The notes: generated from the sequence alone by a model not told the origin. DNA of 5,218 nt from an uncultured bacterium (GCA_949286645.1 CASEDN010000137.1:1-5218), one strand, 5' to 3'; shown: positions 1 through 4,990, counted from the stretch's first letter. A program made the numbers and translations.

Positions 1-374
1 ATTATGAATATGTTTTAGATTTTATCGCTCCAAGTAATTATAAAGATGATATAACTAAAGCAAGGATGTATTTAGGAAATATGAAATTTACAAGAGATGA
101 AATGATAGGAAAGATAAAAGATTTAAGTAATGGAACAAAAGCTAAGTTGTTTTTAATGAAATTAGTTCTTGATAAGTGTAATGTTTTAGTATTAGATGAA
201 CCTACTAGAAATGTAAGTCCTTTATCTAATCCTGTTATTAGAAAGGTTTTAAGAGAGTTTAGTGGTACAATAATAAGTGTTTCACACGATAGAAAATATA
301 TAGAAGAAGTAGTTGATAGTTTATATTTATTAACTACAGATGGTATAAGAAAGATAGATAATATAAAGGAGTGA
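1..374 (+). CDS. ABC-F family ATP-binding protein, C-terminal part (partial)
   Basis: This is the last 123 codons of a longer gene cut by the left edge; the frame is open from base 3 to the TGA at 372-374. Seen directly: an ABC signature of the form LSNGTKAK, a Walker B run NVLVLDEPT, and the H-loop SVSHDRKYI close to the end. Nothing resembling a membrane segment is present. Soluble tandem-ATPase ABC-F proteins act on the ribosome (translation factors or antibiotic-resistance proteins), and this order of motifs fits their second nucleotide-binding domain. The segment after Walker B reads DEPTRNVSPLSNPVIR instead of the usual DEPTNHLD. I recall similar DEPTRN variants in some Bacillota ABC-F proteins, but cannot check this here. 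The stop lies within the ribosome-binding region of the next gene, so the two are almost certainly co-transcribed. Which ABC-F subgroup this is, and whether it confers antibiotic resistance, cannot be told from this fragment. Confidence 0.88.
   Translation, partial: YEYVLDFIAPSNYKDDITKARMYLGNMKFTRDEMIGKIKDLSNGTKAKLFLMKLVLDKCNVLVLDEPTRNVSPLSNPVIRKVLREFSGTIISVSHDRKYIEEVVDSLYLLTTDGIRKIDNIKE
365..371 (+). promoter_or_regulatory. Shine-Dalgarno site deciding the GTG start at 380
   Basis: AAAGGAG lies 8 nt before the GTG at 380. The earlier in-frame GTG at 371 would share its first base with this site and have no spacer, so translation from 371 is unlikely. The site sits inside the last codons of the ABC-F gene, suggesting translational coupling. 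Confidence 0.75.
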
Positions 375-379
375 TTCAA

Positions 380-1465
380 GTGATTTATACTACTCATTAT
401 AAATCTCCAATAGGAGATATCTTACTAGCTTCTAAAAACAATAAACTAATAGGTCTATGGATAGAAGGGCAGAAATATTATTTTTCTTGCTTAAAAGATG
501 AAATTAAAGAAGAGAAAGAAATATTAATTAAGACTAAAGAATGGCTGGATAGATATTTTAAGGGAGAAAAACCTAGTATAAATGAACTTGATTTAAATCC
601 TTTAGGTAGTGACTTTAGAAAAAGTGTTTGGAAAATACTTTGTGAAATACCTTATGGAGAAGTTATTACATATAAAGATATTGCAGATACTATCGCTAAA
701 CAAAAAGGTCTTAAAAAGATGTCTAGTCAAGCGGTAGGTGGTGCAGTTAGTCATAATCCTATTTCCATAATTATACCGTGTCATAGAGTAGTAGGATCTA
801 ATGGTAGTTTAACTGGTTATGCAGGTGGTATTGATAAGAAAGTTTATTTATTAAAACACGAAAAAGTTAATATGGAAAAATTATTTATTCCAAAGAAAGG
901 AACAGCATACAGCATTATGAAAAGATGTAAGTGGTGTAATTTAAATAATCCAATATACATTAAATATCACGATGAAGAGTGGGGAGTACCTAATTTTGAT
1001 GATAAATATTTGTTTGAAATGTTAATATTAGAATCATTTCAGGCAGGACTATCTTGGGAATGTGTTTTAAATAAAAGAGAGAGTTTTAGGAAAGCTTATG
1101 ATAACTTTAATCTAGATAAAGTTTGTTCCTATGATGATGAAAAGATTAATGAATTACTAGATAATAAAGATATTATTAGAAATAAATTAAAAATAAAAGC
1201 TAGTATAAATAATGCTAATATTTTTAGAGATATAAAGAATGAGTATGGTAGTTTTTATAATTATTTAAAAGTATTTACTAAAGATAAAATAATTTATGAA
1301 ACAGATAAGACTACTAACGATTTATCAGATGTTATATCGAAGGATTTAAAGAGAAGAGGTATGAAGTTTGTAGGAAGTACCATTATTTATTCTTATTTAC
1401 AGTCGATAGGCATTATTAATTCACACGATAAAGACTGTTCATTTTATAAGAAATACACAAATTAA
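380..1465 (+). CDS. MGMT-Tag fusion: O6-alkylguanine-DNA alkyltransferase fused to 3-methyladenine DNA glycosylase I
   Basis: A 361-residue two-domain DNA repair protein. Residues ~1-177 form a complete MGMT/Ogt: N-terminal YKSPIGDILLAS, the DNA-binding helix region SSQAVGGAVSHNP, and the acceptor motif PCHRV with Cys134, which takes the alkyl group from O6-alkylguanine irreversibly. The domain ends in IPKKGTA, close to where free-standing MGMTs stop. After three more residues a full Tag domain starts at Met180 with MKRCKWC and continues YHDEEWGVP, LESFQAGLSW and KRRGMKFVGSTI. Tag removes 3-methyladenine. Its zinc ligands appear to be Cys183, His197, His349 and Cys353, and Glu218 matches the E. 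coli catalytic-pocket Glu38, all by family alignment from memory. GTG 380 is chosen over GTG 371 because of the Shine-Dalgarno spacing. The arginine finger of human MGMT is Gln here, as I recall for many Bacillota homologues. No stop or frameshift separates the domains. Both assignments are secure; the fusion is read directly from one open frame. Confidence 0.95.
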   Translation: MIYTTHYKSPIGDILLASKNNKLIGLWIEGQKYYFSCLKDEIKEEKEILIKTKEWLDRYFKGEKPSINELDLNPLGSDFRKSVWKILCEIPYGEVITYKDIADTIAKQKGLKKMSSQAVGGAVSHNPISIIIPCHRVVGSNGSLTGYAGGIDKKVYLLKHEKVNMEKLFIPKKGTAYSIMKRCKWCNLNNPIYIKYHDEEWGVPNFDDKYLFEMLILESFQAGLSWECVLNKRESFRKAYDNFNLDKVCSYDDEKINELLDNKDIIRNKLKIKASINNANIFRDIKNEYGSFYNYLKVFTKDKIIYETDKTTNDLSDVISKDLKRRGMKFVGSTIIYSYLQSIGIINSHDKDCSFYKKYTN

Positions 1466-1515
1466 TATTTTGCATATACTATAAAGATTAATATTTTTAA
1501 TAGGTAGTGATACTT

Positions 1516-1803
1516 ATGGAAAGAATAGTTTTTAATGTTGGCCCTTATAGTTTTACAACATCTGCTTTTTTAATAGGTCTTTTATTAGTCCAAGAACTAT
1601 CTATAGAAGAACAAGATAGTATTGGTAACTGGTTACAATTAGTTGGTCTTACTATGCAAACATATGCTTCTCAGCAAATTACAATTGATGCTAGTAAAAT
1701 TGATAATAAAGATAAAAGTAATGATGGCTCTGATATTGAAAAGTTAAAGAAAACTATCAAAGATATAGAAGAAGAATTAGATAAGATTTATTGTGAAAAA
1801 TAG
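1516..1803 (+). CDS. Small protein of unknown function with hydrophobic N-terminus and C-terminal coiled coil
   Basis: Not recognised as a named family. The 95-residue protein begins MERIVFNVGPYSF and has a hydrophobic, glycine-containing stretch at ~17-28 (AFLIGLLLVQEL). A polar to amphipathic middle follows (GNWLQLVGLTMQTYASQQ, ~37-54), then a charged linker rich in Asp, Lys and Asn. The C-terminus (~73-92) has hydrophobic residues at coiled-coil-like spacing: I74, L77, I81, I84, L88, I91. The hydrophobic run is short for a membrane span, so membrane association is only possible. ATG 1516 is preferred to GTG 1507 because AGG at 1502-1504 lies 2 nt from the GTG but 11 nt from the ATG. It sits 50 bp after the MGMT-Tag gene with no terminator between, so read-through is likely. 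A possible weak -10 (TATACT, 1475-1480) could add local initiation. Transcription probably ends at the hairpin overlapping its stop. Codon use resembles that of its neighbours. Confidence 0.72.
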   Translation: MERIVFNVGPYSFTTSAFLIGLLLVQELSIEEQDSIGNWLQLVGLTMQTYASQQITIDASKIDNKDKSNDGSDIEKLKKTIKDIEEELDKIYCEK

Positions 1804-1829
1804 TAATTTAAAAATACTATTTTTCTTTT
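1795..1829 (+). terminator. Rho-independent terminator overlapping the stop codon of the 95-aa gene
   Basis: An 11-bp perfect inverted repeat: GAAAAATAGTA (1795-1805) and TACTATTTTTC (1815-1825), with a 9-nt loop, followed by TTTT at 1826-1829. The stem is almost entirely A-T, so it is weaker than a GC-rich terminator, but it is perfect and correctly placed. The TAG stop (1801-1803) lies inside the left arm. It separates the MGMT-Tag unit from the nitroreductase gene. Confidence 0.6.
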
Positions 1830-1837
1830 AGGTAAAA

Positions 1838-1846
1838 TGTTATACT
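1838..1846 (+). promoter_or_regulatory. Probable extended -10 promoter of the nitroreductase gene
   Basis: TGTTATACT fits the TGn-TATAAT extended -10 pattern with one mismatch. No convincing -35 box lies 16-18 bp upstream, where the terminator arm is. The predicted start near 1853 gives a leader of only about 14 nt, beginning at the AGGAGG ribosome site (1853-1858). Confidence 0.5.
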
Positions 1847-1866
1847 TAAAGTAGGAGGGATAATTA

Positions 1867-2385
1867 ATGAACAATGTTATTAAAAATATAGTAGAAAGAA
1901 GAAGTATAAAAAAATATAAAAGTGATATGGTTCCTGATGCTTTAGTTGATGAAGTTTTAAAAGCAGGTACTTATGCACCATCTGGTATGAATAGACAGTC
2001 TCCTATAATAATTGCTATTACTAATAAAGAAGTTAGAGATAAGCTATCTAAATTAAATGCTAAGATTATGGGAGTTGATATTGATCCTTTTTATGGTGCT
2101 CCTGTTGTAATTGTAGTGCTAGCAGATAAGACAGTTCCTACATATGTTTATGATGGAAGTTTAGTTATGGAAAATATGATGCTAGCGGCAAGTTCTTTAG
2201 GACTTGGTAGTTGTTGGATACATCGAGCAAAAGAAGAATTTGAAACAGAAGAGGGAAAAGAAATATTAAAGTCTTTAGGAATTACTGGAGACTATGAAGG
2301 AATAGGTAACTGTATATTAGGTTATCCTGATATGGAAGCGAAAGAGAAACCAAGAAAAGAGAATTATATTTATAAGATAGATTAA
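1867..2385 (+). CDS. Nitroreductase-family FMN-dependent oxidoreductase
   Basis: A 172-residue protein, on the short side for this family. Members bind FMN, usually as cytoplasmic dimers, and use NAD(P)H to reduce nitro compounds, quinones, flavins or enones. Family landmarks are visible: ERRSIKKYKSD at 10-20, whose RRS holds the flavin phosphate; APSGMNRQ at 37-44; a Gly- and Ala-rich helix region with MLAASSLGLGSCWI at 105-118; and LGYPD at 151-155 near the C-terminus. The pattern is that of the compact, ferredoxin-free Bacillota nitroreductases. The start is clear: AGGAGG at 1853-1858 lies 8 nt before ATG 1867. The gene appears to be a single transcription unit, with a terminator upstream and an independent promoter immediately before it. 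No good + strand terminator follows the stop. The natural substrate cannot be inferred from sequence alone. Confidence 0.93.
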   Translation: MNNVIKNIVERRSIKKYKSDMVPDALVDEVLKAGTYAPSGMNRQSPIIIAITNKEVRDKLSKLNAKIMGVDIDPFYGAPVVIVVLADKTVPTYVYDGSLVMENMMLAASSLGLGSCWIHRAKEEFETEEGKEILKSLGITGDYEGIGNCILGYPDMEAKEKPRKENYIYKID

Positions 2386-2429
2386 GAAAAAAATTTTAGT
2401 TATTTTCTAAAATATTGAAATAGATAATT

Positions 2430-2458
2430 TTGACTTATGCATAAAATAATGATATTAT
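2430..2458 (+). promoter_or_regulatory. Sigma-A type promoter for the structured RNA
   Basis: TTGACT (2430-2435), a 17-bp spacer and TATTAT (2453-2458) make the best -35/-10 pair in the window. Initiation is predicted at about A2465. No credible open reading frame starts just downstream; the first thing transcribed is the folded RNA ending near 2565. Confidence 0.7.
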
Positions 2459-2464
2459 GGTTAC

Positions 2465-2565
2465 ATTAAAAAGTACTGGCATATAAGCCTTATATGATTT
2501 ATTCAAGTTATTGAATATAAGAGTTGTTTTTTAACTCAGTCATATAAGCACTGCCAGTCTTTTTT
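2465..2565 (+). ncRNA. Candidate structured small RNA (about 100 nt) with its own promoter and terminator
   Basis: The region folds almost completely into perfect helices. P1 pairs ACTGGCA (2475-2481) with TGCCAGT (2552-2558). P2 pairs CTTATATGA (2489-2497) with TCATATAAG (2540-2548). Within P2 lie hairpin P3, TATTCAA/TTGAATA (2500-2506, 2511-2517, loop GTTA), and hairpin P4, GAGTT/AACTC (2521-2525, 2533-2537, loop GTTTTTT). P2, P3 and P4 meet in a three-way junction with 2-3 nt linkers. P1 and P2 are separated by an asymmetric internal loop (TATAAGC opposite CAC). A strong promoter precedes it and a T run follows P1. It lacks the conserved sequences I know for purine, TPP, cyclic-di-GMP, preQ1 or fluoride riboswitches, T-boxes, SRP RNA or 6S RNA. 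It could be a trans-acting sRNA, or a cis leader for the downstream operon, although that operon seems to have a separate promoter. Confidence 0.6.
2468..2565 (+). terminator. Terminator formed by the closing stem of the structured RNA
   Basis: The 7-bp GC-containing closing stem (2475-2481 with 2552-2558) is followed by C and a run of six T (2560-2565). A-rich sequence at 2468-2472 can extend the stem by pairing with the T run. Unusually, the stem encloses about 70 nt of further structure instead of a short loop. An A run also lies on the other side, so it could work in both directions. Confidence 0.5.
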
Positions 2566-2596
2566 ATTGATATTACTATTCTTATTTTAATAAAGA

Positions 2597-2605
2597 TGGT
2601 ATAAT
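2597..2605 (+). promoter_or_regulatory. Extended -10 promoter of the metallopeptidase-alkD-GNAT operon
   Basis: TGGTATAAT is a perfect match to the TGn-TATAAT extended -10 element. No good -35 box is seen at the proper distance; TTGATA at 2567-2572 is 27 bp away, too far. Initiation near 2612 would leave a leader of about 50 nt before ATG 2662. Confidence 0.6.
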
Positions 2606-2651
2606 TAAGTTAAGTTTTAATGAATCTGCATTATATAGAAAGACAATATAT

Positions 2652-2656
2652 AGGAG
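2652..2656 (+). promoter_or_regulatory. Shine-Dalgarno site deciding the ATG start at 2662
   Basis: AGGAG lies 5 nt before ATG 2662. The upstream in-frame ATG at 2620 has no ribosome site and lies only about 8 nt from the predicted transcription start, so it is probably not used. Confidence 0.7.
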
Positions 2657-2661
2657 AAGTT

Positions 2662-3447
2662 ATGGTAGAAAAAATACAATATGAGGATGATAAATTAAAA
2701 ATATGTGCACCAGACAGTTTAAAGTTTATTGTAGATGATATTGTCAATTATTTTTATAAACAATGTGAGAAAGTATTTAACTTTTATCATTTAAAAAGTT
2801 ATGGTAAATATCAAATAAATTTATTTGATGAGATAGATAAGTTTAGAAATTTTGTTATAAATGATTTAAGAGGTGGGAATAATACATTACCTGATTATGC
2901 AGTAGGTACTTATGACAAAGGTATGTGTAATCAATTTATTGAATTAAGAAAAGATGACAAAGGTGTTTATGTCTTAAAAGACTGTAAAGCTAAATATATT
3001 TCTGATAAAGTTTATAGAAGAAGAATATCTACTCCAATTCACGAACTCGTTCATATTATTTATCTTAATAATTGTGTTAGTGGAAGTTCTAATTTCAGAG
3101 TTGTTTGGTTTGATGAGGGACTAGCTCAAAATTTATCAGAAGAATATGATTATTTAGAACAAGACTTTAATGAATTTGTTAAGTTTTATAATAAAGTAAA
3201 AAAGGAAACAAAATATATTCCAGAATTAAAAGGTATAAAACACGGGAATGATTTTAGAAATGATAATTATGATTTATATAAATTATCTTATCTTGCTGTA
3301 AGATATCTTTTTCAAACTATGACACAAGATGAGATATATAGTATTGTTATGGATTATAATAAAACAAATGAAATAGGTAAGAATATAATGACTGATATGT
3401 TTAGATATTTTGATAATTATATTAATAATGATGTTGATAATAATTAA
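2662..3447 (+). CDS. Gluzincin-like zinc metallopeptidase (peptidase MA-like), cytoplasmic
   Basis: A 261-residue protein with a zinc-peptidase core: HELVH at 127-131 (His127, Glu128 and His131) and the third-ligand motif WFDEGLA with Glu152, 20 residues after the second His. This HExxH...EGLA pattern marks the gluzincins. The PLWLSEGLAE-like motif of the small peptidase MA group is the closest resemblance I know. The downstream helix SYLAVRYLF at 209-217 matches the helix that usually packs against the site in that group. No signal peptide or membrane span is seen, so the protein is probably intracellular. N-terminal text resembling KIQYEDDKLKICAPDS is also typical of the group, whose substrates are mostly unknown. 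The start is set by the AGGAG site; beginning at 2620 would add 14 residues. It leads a likely operon, with alkD starting 20 bp after its stop. All catalytic residues are present, so it should be active, but the substrate is unknown. Confidence 0.8.
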   Translation: MVEKIQYEDDKLKICAPDSLKFIVDDIVNYFYKQCEKVFNFYHLKSYGKYQINLFDEIDKFRNFVINDLRGGNNTLPDYAVGTYDKGMCNQFIELRKDDKGVYVLKDCKAKYISDKVYRRRISTPIHELVHIIYLNNCVSGSSNFRVVWFDEGLAQNLSEEYDYLEQDFNEFVKFYNKVKKETKYIPELKGIKHGNDFRNDNYDLYKLSYLAVRYLFQTMTQDEIYSIVMDYNKTNEIGKNIMTDMFRYFDNYINNDVDNN

Positions 3448-3467
3448 ATTAATTTGAAAGTGGGATT

Positions 3468-4130
3468 ATGATGGATAAGTATTTAGAAATAAAAAAATTA
3501 TTTGAACAAAATGAAGATAAAGAAAATGCTATTGCCATGGCAAAATATATGAGAAACTTATTTGAGTTTTATGGTATTCCTACTCCAAAAAGAAAGAAAA
3601 TATATAAAAATTTTGTTAAAGAAGAGAAGAAAGGTAAAAAAGTTGACTGGGACTTTCTTGATAAATGTTACGAAGATTCACATAGAGAATTTCAATATTT
3701 AGTATCTGATTATTTAATTGCCATGAATAACTTTTTAACTTATGATGATATACCTAAGATAAAAAAGTATATAAAAACAAAACAGTGGTGGGATACAATT
3801 GATTTTTTAGATAGAGTTATTGGAGAGATAGGTTTAAGAGATAATAGAGTTGATGATTTAATGCTAGAATGGTCTTGTGATAATGACTTTTGGGTAAGAA
3901 GAATAGCGATAGATCATCAATTATGTAGAAAAGATAAAACTAATACCATACTATTAGAAAAAATATTAGTTAATAATTTTGGTAGTGATGAATTCTTTAT
4001 TAATAAAGCGATAGGTTGGGCTTTAAGAGATTATTCTAAAACTAATCCTGAATGGGTAAGAGAGTTTATAAATAAATATAAAGATAAAATGAGTAGTTTA
4101 AGTGTGAGGGAAGCAAGTAAATATATTTAA
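3468..4130 (+). CDS. alkD: AlkD-type DNA alkylation repair glycosylase
   Basis: A 220-residue HEAT-like repeat DNA glycosylase of usual family length. AlkD excises N3- and N7-alkylated purines such as 3-methyladenine and 7-methylguanine, without flipping the base into a pocket. The family signatures are complete: REFQYLVSDYL at ~73-83, WWDTID at 107-112, FWVRRIAI at 141-148 and FFINKAIGWALRDYSK at 176-191. By comparison with Bacillus cereus AlkD (Trp109, Asp113, Arg148, Trp187), the active-site residues here are Trp108, Asp112, Arg144 or Arg145, and Trp184. All key residues are present. Two ATGs follow each other (3468 and 3471); the AAAG/GTGG site at 3457-3464 suits either, and 3468 is kept for the longer form. 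It follows the metallopeptidase by 20 bp and precedes the GNAT gene by 25 bp, implying one transcript. This is the third alkylation-repair activity in the window, after the MGMT and Tag domains. Confidence 0.93.
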   Translation: MMDKYLEIKKLFEQNEDKENAIAMAKYMRNLFEFYGIPTPKRKKIYKNFVKEEKKGKKVDWDFLDKCYEDSHREFQYLVSDYLIAMNNFLTYDDIPKIKKYIKTKQWWDTIDFLDRVIGEIGLRDNRVDDLMLEWSCDNDFWVRRIAIDHQLCRKDKTNTILLEKILVNNFGSDEFFINKAIGWALRDYSKTNPEWVREFINKYKDKMSSLSVREASKYI

Positions 4131-4145
4131 TAAGTATTAATATAT

Positions 4146-4150
4146 GGAGG
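4146..4150 (+). promoter_or_regulatory. Shine-Dalgarno site deciding the ATG start at 4156
   Basis: GGAGG lies 5 nt before ATG 4156. The in-frame ATG at 4144 overlaps this ribosome site and has none of its own, so the four extra residues from 4144 are probably not made. Confidence 0.8.
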
Positions 4151-4155
4151 ATAAT

Positions 4156-4560
4156 ATGAAATTTATAAAATATGATAATAAAAAATTAATTAACTTTTAT
4201 GTGGAAAATGGGTTAGAGTTTGATGAATACAAAGGTTATTTTGGAACTGATGTTAAATCATTTGTACTTTTAGAAAATAAAAAAATAGTTGGTGCAGTGT
4301 CCATTTCTATTTATAAAAATAGAAGTTTTATTGAAGCTCTGGCAGTGAATAAAGAATATAGAAATAATGGTTGTGGAAAAATGTTAATAAATAAAGCAAT
4401 AGAAAAATTAGAAAAACCGGTATATACAATTTCAAAAGCAGATGAATTTTATCTAAAAAATGGATTTGTTTATGATGATACTGATTTAATAGATAAAGAG
4501 TGTAAAGCCTGTGATAAATATAATGTTACTTGTTTTCCCAAAGTAGTAGTGTATAAATAG
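4156..4560 (+). CDS. GNAT-family N-acetyltransferase with C-terminal cysteine motif
   Basis: A 134-residue single-domain GNAT. The acetyl-CoA site is recognisable: strand EALAVNKEYR followed by the pyrophosphate loop R-N-N-G-C-G (69-74) and helix KMLINKAIEKL. FYLKNGFVY at 98-106 is the usual late-GNAT motif (x-Y-x-K-x-G-F). The beta strand FVLLENKKIVGAVSI at 36-50 also fits. The tail carries C116-x2-C119-x6-C126-F-P and then a final beta strand. I recall related Bacillota GNATs with such a Cys-x-x-Cys and Cys-x-Pro tail, so it may bind metal or be redox sensitive; this is inference. The family transfers acetyl groups from acetyl-CoA to amines, and the acceptor here is unknown. The gene is 25 bp after alkD and probably ends the operon, though no convincing terminator follows. 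Confidence 0.85.
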   Translation: MKFIKYDNKKLINFYVENGLEFDEYKGYFGTDVKSFVLLENKKIVGAVSISIYKNRSFIEALAVNKEYRNNGCGKMLINKAIEKLEKPVYTISKADEFYLKNGFVYDDTDLIDKECKACDKYNVTCFPKVVVYK

Positions 4561-4603
4561 TTTTATAAATTACAATTTACCAAATAAAAAATGTGGTGAA
4601 ACT

Positions 4604-4624
4604 ATGAAATATAATAATAAATAA
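4604..4624 (+). other. Six-codon mini-ORF in the gap before the membrane-protein gene
   Basis: ATG at 4604 opens a six-codon frame (MKYNNK) ending in TAA, preceded by TGGTGA at 4594-4599 as a possible weak ribosome site. It could be a translated leader, the remnant of a degraded gene, or chance in AT-rich DNA. The rest of the 98-bp gap shows no clear promoter or terminator. Confidence 0.2.
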
Positions 4625-4658
4625 TTATAAGTAGCAATGGTAAAGAAAGGTTAAAATT

Positions 4659-4964
4659 ATGGAATATATATTTATGATAATTTTTGGTATATGTATTATA
4701 GTTTTAGGAATTTTAAATTATAAAGGTAATATTTCTTCTATTCATTGGTATAATAGAACAAGAATTACAAAAGAAAATTCTAAGAAATATGGAGAAGCAA
4801 TGGGGCTTGGAACAATAATAATTGGAGTTAGTTTAACTATAACAGCTATTTTACAAATGATTTTTGATATTGAAAGTCTATGGCTTATTACTTTAGTAGG
4901 AGTTATCGTTGGTCTAGTTTTTCTACTTTATGGGCAATTTAAGTATAATAAGGGAATTTTCTAA
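4659..4964 (+). CDS. Small three-helix membrane protein of unknown function
   Basis: A 101-residue protein with three predicted transmembrane segments at about 3-19, 47-68 and 74-92. Between the first two lies a conserved-looking loop, KGNISSIHWYNRTRITKEN (22-40), followed by KKYGEAMGLG. A loop with Trp, Tyr, Asn and Arg between hydrophobic helices recalls the small Bacillota membrane proteins of the DUF3784 kind, but I cannot assign it with confidence. Topology is uncertain: the N-terminus has little charge, while the first loop and the C-terminus are basic, so both of those should be cytoplasmic only if one helix re-enters or is misjudged. The start is well supported by GAAAGG (4645-4650), 8 nt before ATG 4659. 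It is preceded by 98 bp without a clear promoter, and a terminator overlaps its last codons. Confidence 0.8.
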   Translation: MEYIFMIIFGICIIVLGILNYKGNISSIHWYNRTRITKENSKKYGEAMGLGTIIIGVSLTITAILQMIFDIESLWLITLVGVIVGLVFLLYGQFKYNKGIF

Positions 4965-4990
4965 TTTTTATATAGATTCCTTTATTTTTT
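4947..4990 (+). terminator. Rho-independent terminator overlapping the end of the membrane-protein gene
   Basis: AATAAGGGAAT (4947-4957) pairs with ATTCCTTTATT (4976-4986) over 11 bp with one G-U pair, leaving an 18-nt loop, followed by TTTT at 4987-4990. The left arm lies inside the coding sequence (stop at 4962-4964), the same arrangement as at 1795-1829. It ends the transcript before the regulator gene. Confidence 0.6.

Noticed and set aside
38..397. Open frame of about 119 codons on the minus strand opposite the ABC-F gene
   Set aside because: It is the antisense shadow of a clearly conserved coding frame and has low-complexity hydrophobic content, no ribosome site and no recognisable domain.
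602..784. Minus-strand open frame of about 60 codons opposite the MGMT domain
   Set aside because: It lies entirely within the conserved MGMT coding region, with no supporting start signal or family resemblance.
917..1465. Separate internal start producing free Tag from ATG 917
   Set aside because: AGAAAGGA at 894-901 lies 15 nt upstream, too far for a normal Shine-Dalgarno spacing. The fused product is simpler, though a minor internal product cannot be excluded.
1461..1497. Direct repeat ATTAATATTTT (1461-1471 and 1487-1497) after the MGMT-Tag stop, as a terminator or operator
   Set aside because: The repeats are AT-only, pair over just 6 bp and are easily produced by base composition. I count them as chance.
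2386..2413. Hairpin ATTTTAG/CTAAAAT after the nitroreductase gene as its terminator
   Set aside because: The stem is 7 bp but has no T run on the + strand. The T run is on the minus-strand side, where there is no gene to terminate.
2475..2558. Purine riboswitch or other known riboswitch class
   Set aside because: The three-way junction is reminiscent, but the junction sequences are only 2-3 nt and lack the conserved purine-switch bases. No other class consensus known to me fits.
4552..4567. Hairpin TATAAA-TAGT-TTTATA across the GNAT stop as a terminator
   Set aside because: Only six A-T pairs and no T tract, too weak to call.
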